A DNA stretch of 64,000 nt from Cladocopium goreaui (Eukaryota; Sar; Dinophyceae; Suessiales; Symbiodiniaceae): positions 25,626-89,625 of the forward strand of contig CAMXCT020002700.1 of NCBI GenBank assembly GCA_947184155.2. The letters are read 5' to 3'. The notes under the pieces are model-generated. The model was not told where the DNA came from. It did not search any database and saw only the letters and a list, made by a program, of their open reading frames with translations. The translations under genes and the position numbers were made by a program. Positions 55,270 to 64,000 of this stretch are shown here, in pieces. Each line of letters starts with the position of its first letter. The stretch's first letter is position 1.

Positions 55270-55692
55270 GTAGGACTGAGAAAAACAACTCTTTTGGACC
55301 CAATTCCAATTTCATCAATTCCCGTGATTTTCCGGACCGACTCGATTTCTTGTAGACAGTGGAAGGTGCAGGACAACATCCATTGAGGGTTGGATCCTAA
55401 CAAAACGAAGGCGTCAGCCTTTCGCCCTGGCATCCAAGGACTTTCCCCGGGCTCAGCTTTGTGTTGGCTTTTTTTGCCTTCATTTCCTCATGGGTCCTCA
55501 ACATAGAAAAAACTCTGCCTTAAATTTAGTGTTCCGTTTATCTTTGTGGATCCCTATACTTCTAGATAATTCTATATAATTAATATATATATATAGAGTA
55601 TGTATTCATTATATATTCATTATATATGATCCATACTGATCCATTATGATCCAAGATGATCTTGTCGTAGCCTCTTTTTCTGCGCTCCTTAG

Positions 55693-55739
55693 CGACTCCG
55701 TAGTGCGAGGACGGGATCAGGGCGCGGCGGATGGATTAG
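55693..55739 (+). other. Possible short plus exon
   Basis: Pyrimidine-rich acceptor ttttctgcgctccttag, frame DSVVRGRDQGAADGL, donor GTGGCC. The minus strand is also open. Confidence 0.35.
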
Positions 55740-55849
55740 GTGGCCATGACTCGATGCTCAGGCCGCCAGTGGTTCAAGGGAATCCCATTCATGAGCCCTT
55801 TATGTGGGTCGTTAAAGGCTTAATGGTGACATAGCATATCAACGAATAT

Positions 55850-56032
55850 CGGATATATCATAGCATAGTGACCTTCACCAAAGGATACTTCAGAATAGCT
55901 TGAAAAAGCCGCCAGAAGTTCATGAAGATTCAGGAAAACCTTAGCCTTGTGAGGAGACAATTTTGGTAACAAATGGTGAAAGTAGGTGTTAGACTGACAA
56001 AACAGCATAATGGCCTGACGGTTGCATTTCAA
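55850..56032 (-). CDS. Candidate exon, unknown protein
   Basis: Strong acceptor ctgcttactttggcag. Reads LKCNRQAIMLFCQSNTYFHH and then LHELLAAFSSYSEVSFGEGH. The 3' boundary is uncertain. Codon use is more AT-rich than other exons. Confidence 0.45.
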
Positions 56033-56339
56033 CTGCCAAAGTAAGCAGTAAAAGGACACCTAGAATCAAATGGACATATCATATCCATTCATATCCCATT
56101 CACACTCTAGTTGTTCGCCTAACTATGCAATCCAAACATACTTATCAGCACCAACATGCGTTTTCAAAGCTTTCGTTGAGTCTCCCTTGCACCACTTTAA
56201 ATTGAATGGAGATGGAGCTCCATCTTTCCTTCTGCTATCAAGCAATAAAGCGGGCATTGCACGCTGAAAACACAACATCATCGACGGTGTTTTGAGCACC
56301 TGAGAAAGTCAAAGCTAGGAGTCACCAATCAGCATGGGG

Positions 56340-56760
56340 CCATGAGCAGTATTGCTGCATCCAAGAAAAGTGAGGCTCTTGACTTTCCAGGTCGATTTGA
56401 ACAGCCTGGGTTGCTTGTGCCCACTTTGCTCGAGCTGTCCAAAATTGTCACGTGGTATGTTCAGCCAAAGCAGCATCACAAACACGCTCTAGTTGCTCTA
56501 ATAGACGGGCTTACACTACCGGAAAGTCTGTAGTATTCCCCCTGTCTCGTTCACCTTTCAATCTTAGCCAGCAAACATTTTAGGCAAAGGAAGTCCCCCC
56601 TGACTGAGCCATTTACAGATCTCAGCAAGAGGAGGGTAACAACCTTCAACAACTGCAGCGATTGCGGCTCACTTCCTGGCACAGGATGGACAGCAAAACA
56701 TTGGAGATCCTGATGGTTAAGCCACCCATCCCGAAAAAATGGATCCCTAGTCATCCCTAG
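56340..56760. other. Coding-like block on both strands
   Basis: Plus, 63 codons: LVPTLLELSKIVTWYVQPKQ and on. Minus: AKWAQATQAVQIDLESQEPH, and further right LNHQDLQCFAVHPVPGSEPQ. Possibly a decayed element gene. Confidence 0.35.
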
Positions 56761-56965
56761 TCCATATATGGATCATCCACCAACCAATGGATAACAATTG
56801 ATTTGAAACTTGAAACATTTAAACACCACCAACCGGCATTTTTGTTGAAGCATTTCGCTGCAGAAAATGAATGACCCATTCCACATTTTCATATTCTGCT
56901 GCCTTCTTCCCCACCGTTCACCGCATCAACCAGCAACAGTCAGCACCGTTTTGGGCACCCAGTAC

Positions 56966-57030
56966 CGATCGGGAGGGATTGACATCTGAGCTCCAGACGT
57001 CGTACTTTGCTTGCCACTTGTCCTCAATGT
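56966..57030 (-). CDS. Candidate exon
   Basis: Acceptor ttgtgattccag and donor GTACTG. Reads IEDKWQAKYDVWSSDVNPSR. Aromatic-rich; no family. Confidence 0.55.
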
Positions 57031-57283
57031 CTGGAATCACAATTGGAACTTATATTAGATCTTTTATTCAACAAAAAATGCACGGTGTGACCCACATTTT
57101 GAGCAATTTTTAGTTTTTGCGGCAGCTTTTTATGGCAGCTATGTAAGGGTCACCAGTTGGTTGGGCTTAGTGGTTTGAAAACAACTTGTACAGATACTTA
57201 CAAAAGTCAAACAAATTTAATGTATTGATCCATTCCGTTATCTATGTCACCTAGTTTCATCATCTTTTTGGCCAAGTCTCAAC

Positions 57284-57359
57284 CTCTTTTCCTCGCATTC
57301 CAACTCGGACTCCGTGGCATTGCCAATGGATGTCCCTGAGACGGTCGTCACACAGGAGC
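57284..57359 (-). CDS. Candidate exon, possible ankyrin-gene member
   Basis: Acceptor cacctttccgccag. Minus frame in phase with the 59267-59326 exon reads SCVTTVSGTSIGNATESELE and then CEEK, to GTTGAG. The plus strand competes: LNLFSSHSNSDSVALPMDVP ending at AAG|GTGAGG. Confidence 0.42.
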
Positions 57360-57774
57360 CTGGCGGAAAGGTGAGGTCATAGGTAAAACGATAAGATACA
57401 AAAAGGTAACTAGGAACTATAATGAATATAGTTGTTTGTAGATAATCTGACTCTAAATTAACATTTTATGAACTACAATTTGTGTCAATATGTGTTGGTC
57501 TCCCATGTTTTTCTTTTGCAATTTTGGATTGCTTGAACAATTACATGTCAATTTTCATCACAATTGATGCACTTGCATGTTTTCAGTTGCTTGTTGTCAC
57601 ATTTGTATACACATTCTCCAAATGCACTCAGACGGTGGGGAGCTGCCGAAAACGGGGACCCAACCTTCATCAGAGGAATCATGGCAAGAGACCTAGGCGA
57701 CAAAAATGGAGACACTGGGAAGCACAAATGAAGTGGTCATTTTTGAAAAAAAAACTCATAGGCCATAAAATAAT

Positions 57775-57920
57775 ATTATACATATATATTTATATATTAC
57801 ATGACCATACAATACCATACAATACCATATAATATAATATAACATAGCATAACATAACATAATATGATATAACATAACATAATATAACATAATATAATAT
57901 AACATAATAGAATATATTAT
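57775..57920. repeat. ATAACATAAT / ATACC repeat
   Basis: Degenerate 10-bp AT-rich units. Confidence 0.85.
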
Positions 57921-58090
57921 ATATCATCATATATCCACCAATAAAAAGTCTGAATGCTAATCAACAAAAAATCATAGAAACCACCGTAATCTGGCCACCT
58001 CAAACATCCAAAAAACCCTCCGGGATCCTTCCTTCCGGTCGTCAAACATGGCTGGGAATTCCCCCGAAAAGCTGTGGCAATTGAAATAGG

Positions 58091-58420
58091 ATGATCATCG
58101 GATCATCCATAAATAGCAGGTTTCATTGCCATCAAAAGATTGCCCGGTCCGGCCTATTTTTTGAAGATCCATCAGCACACATGTCTTGTGCATCCTCAAA
58201 AAGTCCAAGGTTCTTCTCCCAGGTTTCGCGAAAACGCCCAAAACAGCACCATAGAGAGAGTACCAAGCACCGCTGCAATGATCCTGAGCTATCTTGGTTC
58301 GTTGACAAGGTTTCCTTTCATGGGTTGACATGGTTAAAATGGTTCAAATATGTTAAACGTTGTCAAAGTAATCCCAACTCCAGTCATAAATCAGCTACCG
58401 GGGGTCAGATTTAACTGACA
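58091..58420. other. Coding-like block on both strands
   Basis: Minus frames include NLGLFEDAQDMCADGSSKNR and AWYSLYGAVLGVFAKPGRRT. A 107-codon plus frame overlaps. Boundaries not resolved. Confidence 0.35.
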
Positions 58421-58627
58421 TGCATACCACAAATGCGTCTACACTGCTCACTTGGGAATCTTAGACACCTTCACCCCACGTTTGGGCGGTTGGGGACTTA
58501 GTTTCTTGTTGCAGCTGGATTTCAACCTCACGCCCTTTCTCCTCCACTTATCAGATAATTAACTTCAAGTCAATCTTAGGGTAGCCTTTCACCACATCAA
58601 ATCCCAAACCTCACATAGAACGACAAA

Positions 58628-58690
58628 ATGGGCTGTTTCGAGTCGCAGCCCCATCTTCCAAATTCATGTTTTTTTTTCAAAGTTCTTAGG
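58628..58690 (+). other. Possible initiator region with MGC motif
   Basis: aaaATGGGC starts MGCFESQPHLPNS. MGC is compatible with N-myristoylation plus palmitoylation. No splice or downstream support. Confidence 0.2.
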
Positions 58691-58888
58691 ATGTATGAAT
58701 CCCCTAATCTTCTGGATGATTTTCATGTACACATGCCTCATTCCATTCCTCCACCAGGGATTCACGGACTGACCGAGTCATGGATATCACGATGATTCAT
58801 GAAACGTGGTTCCACAGTCCTCTAACCTGCCAAAAATGGAGACGTCTATCATGCCTCACCCGAATTGGTGGAGAAATCGGTTTTTAGA

Positions 58889-59007
58889 TAACCCTCTGGT
58901 AAACGTTTACATAACTATGGAAAACCACTATGTTTCATGGGAAAACTCACTATTTCTATGGCCATTTTCAAATATTTTCAATAGCTATGTTAGTTTACCA
59001 GAGGGTA
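58889..59007. mobile_element. MITE family 1 copy
   Basis: TA-bounded; left TIR lacks one C (TAACCCTCTGG) and the centre has a small ATTTTCAAAT duplication. Confidence 0.9.
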
Positions 59008-59266
59008 TGATTCGCATCCAAAATTGGGGCATCACCACAAGCCTTCATGCAGCAAAACCCGAAACGGTCGACAAGGGCCGAGAAAAGAAGGAACAAAACA
59101 AATTTGTTTGGTGATTTCACAGCCCTCGCACAATATTAGTCGAGTTTAGATTGCTATTCCACACATGAATGGAACATCATATTAACAAAAATGTGTATCA
59201 TATTGTTTCAAACCACCAAATATATCAAATAAGAACCACAGCCACTCCCAATTCTTTCGGGGAAAC

Positions 59267-59326
59267 CTTGGAAGACGCTGCAGCTATGCATCAGGAGAGT
59301 CTGTCGCTCTTTGGTCAGGTCGACTC
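59267..59326 (-). CDS. Ankyrin-like exon
   Basis: Strong acceptor catgttgttcttcag and donor GTTTCC. Reads VDLTKERQTLLMHSCSVFQ. Joined in phase to the 59866-59938 exon it gives LKAGG then VDLTKERQTLLMHSC. This matches the ankyrin pattern of a helix, a Gly turn, and TPLMHAC. It suggests a protein-interaction repeat protein. Confidence 0.6.
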
Positions 59327-59379
59327 CTGAAGAACAACATGTGCAACTGTGCAACAATCAATACCAACAGTAATATATT

Positions 59380-59640
59380 TAATATAGGTAATATATAATA
59401 ATAATAAGAAGAAGAATAATAATAATACTAATAATAATAATAACACTAACAATAATAATAAATAAATAATAATAATAACACTAACAAAAATTAAAAATAA
59501 TAATAATATTAATAATAATAAAATAACAATAATAAATTAATAATAATAATAAAATAATAATAATAACACTAACAATAATCATAATAAATAATACTAATAA
59601 TAACACTAATCACCATCATCATCATCATCATTATTCCAGT
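59380..59640. repeat. AAT trinucleotide repeat
   Basis: AATAATAAC runs, then CATCATCATC. Lies in the intron between the two ankyrin-like exons. Confidence 0.92.
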
Positions 59641-59865
59641 GCGATTAGAAAATGCAGAAACCATATTTCACCCATAGCCATATATTGCAAGCAGCTGGAC
59701 CCAGATTCCTACTTCGCTTCTTGGCATGCACCAAAGACAGCCTAGTATTGCAAATCAACATCTATATGGACCCCAAGCCACCAATGAATCTAGAAAGGCT
59801 GCTTAAATTCCTATCCTGTATTGATAAGTATTGATAAGATGCACCGCAACCGTTCTCAAAACCAC

Positions 59866-59938
59866 CTCCGGCTTTTAACACAAGTGCTGCAGCAAACTCT
59901 GGGCGGCGTCCTATGATGAGGGAGAGAAGCATAGCAGA
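59866..59938 (-). CDS. Ankyrin-like exon
   Basis: Acceptor cattgaaaag, donor GTGGTT. Reads SAMLLSLIIGRRPEFAAALV and then LKAG. The second ankyrin helix is followed by the LKAG turn. Confidence 0.58.
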
Positions 59939-60263
59939 CTTTTCAATGATCACACGCCAAGCCAGGACCAGAGTCACCTCATCGTCATGTCACGTCAACT
60001 CCATAAATAGCCAATGAAACTTGGACTGAAGGATGTGTTCTTCGGTTTTTTTTGGTGTACGGAATGCAAATCATTCCTCAAAATGCTGGTACGGAACAAC
60101 ACAATGCAAGACATGTATAATATATGTATTTATAAATATATATATATAAATCATAAATGTATTTGTATGAGTATGTGTATATATATATCATATAGTATAC
60201 GTGATCGAATTATTCCACGTTTCCATAGGATTGTCCTAAGTAGTTGCTATACATACACCTTAC

Positions 60264-60395
60264 CACCAAGCCATGGCCATCGCCATGGCTGCCGTGGTAC
60301 TGTCACGGAGCCGATGAGCAACAGCAGGGAGCATCGCTTGGGCGGCTGCGAGCCCATGAACTGACGGTCTGTGATGCACATCAGCAGGGCCAAAC
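60264..60395 (-). CDS. Candidate exon with consensus donor
   Basis: Acceptor gggatctcag and GTAAGG donor at 60263, 132 nt. One frame reads LALLMCITDRQFMGSQPPKR and then CSLLLLIGSVTV; another reads FGPADVHHRPSVHGLAAAQA. The boundaries are good and the frame is undecided. Confidence 0.6.
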
Positions 60396-60578
60396 CTGAG
60401 ATCCCAAGATGCCCCAAGTAGGGGGCTGAAAAAAAAGAACAACGCTTTCAAAGATCATGCAAACATAGTTTAACTATTATCCCCAATTGCTATAGATCAG
60501 CTAGGGTATGCTAGGGTGAAGAGGTGCACTCGATTCAATCATAGTTTCTTTTGGGCAAACTGATCTCTGGGCTGTAAC

Positions 60579-60721
60579 TTTGCAGTTTTCGAGTGGAGCT
60601 GGGCCAGTTTCGTGCTGCACATCCAAATCCAAGGAGGTAGACTGGGTTCTGTCTATCAACAACTGCTGAAACCGCAGCCAACGGGCCACTTCCCCGGAAC
60701 TTTGTGATTTAAGATTGAATG
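60579..60721 (-). CDS. Candidate exon, unknown protein
   Basis: Acceptor aactgttttctggcag. Reads FNLKSQSSGEVARWLRFQQL and then IDRTQSTSLDLDVQHE, to GTTACA, or on to GTTTGC at 60560. Well-formed helix EVARWLRFQQLL. Confidence 0.62.
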
Positions 60722-60877
60722 CTGCCAGAAAACAGTTGGTTCTTTGTTTACTCTTTGCGGGTGTGCTTATAAAAAAGTGCAAAAACGCCTCTAACTCTGC
60801 TGGTTAATCATTATTGCCCCTAATTTACACGGCCATGCTGGGGTAATTATACTGTACCCCATTTTCAGAGGACAAAC

Positions 60878-60983
60878 CCCTGTGAGGCTGTTGCTGAAGT
60901 AAGAAAAATCGCCAGGGGGATCGTCTAAGTTCACGGCTTGAATGCGTTGAATGATGCTGTGATCCAGGTGGGAATGGATCAAC
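60878..60983 (-). CDS. Candidate exon, unknown protein
   Basis: Acceptor ccaaatttgag, donor GTTTGT. Reads LIHSHLDHSIIQRIQAVNLD and then DPPGDFSYFSNSLTG. Using GTCCTC four bases on would match the next exon's phase. Confidence 0.62.
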
Positions 60984-61258
60984 CTCAAATTTGGGGCGGT
61001 TGAGTAGTTTAGTACAAAAAATATTTAAATGATAAATGTTGTGGGTCATTGGTACCCCAAGTCTGATCCATACCCTTGCATGTTGTGTTGATCGATTTCA
61101 TCATCAGAATAAGTAAATAATCTGATTGCTTCGGCTGAAGCTTCAGCCGGAAGTGCCATCGGCCAATCCTCCAATAAGATGACTGATCAGCTGATGAGAA
61201 GCAACTTGAGCATTATAGGATCATCATGGGATGTCGATTGAGATTAAAACATCAGAAA

Positions 61259-61368
61259 ACTGGTTGGTGGTTGACCTAGCCCTCTGAAAATATGAAAGTC
61301 AGTTGGGATGATTATTCCCAATATATGGAAAGTCCTGAAATTCCATGGTTCCAGTCACCACCAACCAG
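61259..61368. mobile_element. MITE family 2 copy
   Basis: Full-length with ends ACTGGTTGGTGG and CACCACCAACCAG. Confidence 0.92.
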
Positions 61369-61915
61369 AAAACCATGGACATCCCATTCTGATCTCACGA
61401 GGATGCTCAAGTTATTACCACTGAGATGACTCATACCGACCCCGCCATCAAAGCAAGGAACTGTAAACTGGGAGCAGGATGCCATTGAACCTCGACTTGG
61501 GATGGAAGAGACAATTCTTAGAGAATTTGAATACGTGCTATAGAATCAAAATGAATTAATCAAGTTGAGGCATCTCATATCAAGTTGAGGCATCTCATAG
61601 CTGAGATGATCGACAAATCATCAGGGGGCCACACAATCAACTTGTGCTTACGTGGTGGTTTGGGTTGGTGGTTTGGAAGTCTGGGAATTGATGGTTTTGT
61701 AAACTTAGAAAAAACAAAAAATATCAAACCCTGCAAACAATGAAATCGTTGAAAATAAAGAAAACAAATTTAAAACAACAATGATTGCTACCAGATTAGG
61801 TTTGTTTTTGAATTGATATTCATCTTGTATCTCGGAAAATGTACACTTATTTAATGTCCAATAATTTCACGTGAGTGCATTTTTCTGTACTTGTCTATTT
61901 ATTTTTGAAATGGGG
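61369..61915. other. No gene seen
   Basis: AT-moderate DNA with a short direct repeat TCAAGTTGAGGCATCTCATA at 61560-61600. Confidence 0.55.
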
Positions 61916-61919
61916 GAAA

Positions 61920-63790
61920 GACAGTTTCTTGAAACCGTGTGGTCCTATCCTGTACTCTGACTGATGCAGGTTTCATGGATTTTCCATGGAGCTTCCATGC
62001 AGGTTTCATGTTTGTTACATGCTGGGTTTGCAAATTTAGCTTACTGGTGGGTAACCTCCATGACAACTCCCTGGAACCTGCATGGAATTTGCATGGAACC
62101 TCCATGTAACCTGCATCAGTCAGAGCGCATGATAAAACCAACAAGTGTAGATAGAGGCACCACCTCCATAACGCACATGGAAACTGCATGAAATCTACAT
62201 CAATTCTCCATGGAACCTGCATGGAACCTCCATGAAAACTGCATCAGTTAGAAGGCGCCATGCAACCATCACGTTTAGACAAGAAACAACGGTTACCTAC
62301 ATGAAACCTCCATGAAACCTACATCAATTCTCCATGGAACCTGCGTGGATACTCCATCAAGGAAGACGCCATACAATCATCAGGTGTAGATACAGGGAAC
62401 ATGTTCGAGTTTTTTTAATGGAAACTACATGGAAACCATCAGACGCTTTGATGCAAATCGATCGCAAATCGATCGTAACTAAATTGATCGCACAAAAACT
62501 GTTATAGCATCTGTGCGTTTTGATGTCGTTTTCACTAGGCCATCTGTCTTTGCTGATGTTTCTTTTGGTTTCTGTACTGGAAAAGTCAAATTCTTCCAGA
62601 ATTTCTATTTATCCTGAGTCTTCGTTGCTTGGCGGTTTTGATGTTGGCAAGGCCAGGGTTTCAAGTGTGGACTTTGTAGTGTGTCATTTTGATGTAGGAT
62701 TTCGACGTTGTTTTGCGATCATTTTGTGATCCTTTGTCGATCGATTTGACATCGGCCTAAAAACGAATAAGAAGGCCATAAAACAACATCAATATGACAT
62801 CGACAAGAACCTAAGGCCTGTAGAAAACGGCACTTGCCAATTCATATATTCATATGGTTTGGTGATCATAGAATCCAAGATGACATAAGTGAGTTCATTT
62901 CTCTTGGTGGTTTCGTCCTTTAATTAACTTAGTTTGCAATATTATATGTTAGGAACCTCCATCAAGTTGACACCGAGACAGACATAAAACTCCATCAAAA
63001 TGACATCAAACAAAAATTCACATTTGAAACCTTGCCAAAATCGAAACCACCAAGCAGTGAACACTCAGGATAAATAGAAACTCTGGAAGAAATTGACTTT
63101 TCCAGTGCAGAAACAAAAAGGGACATCAACAAAGACAGATGACCTAGTGAAAACGACATCAAAATGCACAGATGCTATGACAGTTTTTGTGCGTTTTTTT
63201 TACGATCAGTTTACGATCGATTTACGATCGATTTGCGATCAATTTGCGTCAAAGCGTCTGATGGTTTCCACGTAGTGTCCACTAAAAAAAAAGTCTCTGT
63301 TCCCTGTATCTACACCTGGTGCTTGTATGGCGCTTCTTTGATGGAGTATCCATGCAGGTTCCATGGAGAATTGATGTAGGTTTCATGGAGGTGTCATGTA
63401 GGTTCCGTTGTGTCTTGTGTCTAAACGTGATGGTTGCATGGCGCCTTCTAACTGATGCAGTTTTCATGGAGGTTCCATGCAGGTTCCATGGAGAATTGAT
63501 GTAGATTTCATGCAGTTTCCATGTGCGTTATGGAGGTGATGCCTCTATCTACACTTGTTGGTTTTACCATGCACTCTGACTGATGCAGGTTCCATGGAGG
63601 TTCCATGCAGATTCCATGCAGGTTCGAGGGAGTTGTCATGGAGGTTACACACCAGTAAGCTAAATCAGCAAACCCAGCATGTAACCAACATGAAACCTGC
63701 ATGGAAACTGCATGGAAACTCCATGGAAACTCCATGAAACCTGCATCAGTCAGAGTACTGTACAGGATAGGACCGCAATGGAATTTGTTT
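61920..63790. mobile_element. 1.9 kb foldback (inverted-repeat) element
   Basis: The left arm (about 61920-62730) and right arm (about 62960-63790) are inverted copies. For example, GGTCCTATCCTGTACTCTGA at the left end pairs with the right end, and TTCTATTTATCCTGAGT at 62606 pairs with ACTCAGGATAAATAGAA at 63063. A loop of about 230 bp joins them. The outer arms carry many CATGGAACCTCCATG sub-palindromes. No transposase is encoded. Confidence 0.88.
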
Positions 63791-63829
63791 CAAGAGAAAC
63801 TTTTTTTTCTCTGCTTGCTTTCATGTAGA

Positions 63830-64000
63830 TTATTTAGATAGAATAGATAGGTAAGGTCACTTGGATAGAGTAGGCATATTAGATAGATAAGATAGAAAAG
63901 GTAGACTAGGTGGATTAGATAGATTAGATAGATTAATAGACAGACTTGAAAGATTAGAGGTTGGATTAGAATAGCTTAGATTAGATTAGATAAGATCAGA
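63830..64000. repeat. AGATAGATTAG repeat to window end
   Basis: Degenerate GATTAGATA units continue to the last base. Confidence 0.9.

Overview
This window looks like nuclear DNA of an intron-rich microbial eukaryote, most likely a dinoflagellate. No bacterial-style gene, operon, tRNA, rRNA or CRISPR array is visible. GC-rich coding islands of about 30 to 150 bp are scattered through AT-rich introns, which are filled with short inverted-repeat elements (MITEs), simple repeats and minisatellites. The dinoflagellate call is an inference from this architecture, from relaxed GT-AG splice donors, and from a MICAL-type flavoprotein gene. No dinoflagellate spliced-leader sequence was found.

The best-supported gene is on the minus strand from about 17.2 kb down to 0.2 kb. 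It encodes the FAD monooxygenase domain of a MICAL-like protein. I resolved 14 exons. They carry the GxGxxG nucleotide-binding motif, a conserved LHLW-like block, the HISIRQLQ-like helix, the THYFVMT-like strand, the NVNQ-N block and the GD-LREPFWPxGxGCxRGF motif. Exons from 6.66 kb to 0.2 kb join with matching splice phases. The 5' start is not resolved, and the 3' end lies outside the window.

From 18.3 to 25.4 kb the minus strand carries further good exon candidates of unknown function. From 25.6 to 28.2 kb six phase-compatible minus-strand exons form the 3' end of a second gene, with a basic IQ-like helix and a TAG stop. From 28.4 to 44.5 kb there are many more minus-strand exon candidates. 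Several are phase-compatible, including a run at 41.9 to 43.0 kb with hydrophobic segments. From 56.9 to 61 kb is another minus-strand exon cluster, in which two exons join to give an ankyrin-like repeat. In many islands both strands read like protein, so strand and frame need RNA evidence. A few islands (around 45.8, 50.7, 51.2 and 51.9 kb) read best on the plus strand.

Mobile DNA dominates the rest. One MITE family with TA target duplications and TIR CCCTCTGGTAA has about 20 copies, which sit unusually close to exons. A second family (TIR ACTGGTTGGTGG) has about seven copies. A third (TIR ACAATGTG) is nested inside a copy of the first. A 1.9 kb foldback element occupies 61.9 to 63.8 kb. A 1.1 kb GT-skewed block at 46.2 to 47.3 kb holds the longest ORF (358 codons), next to two short ORFs, a 100-base assembly gap (47,706-47,805) and dense TAG/TAC repeats.
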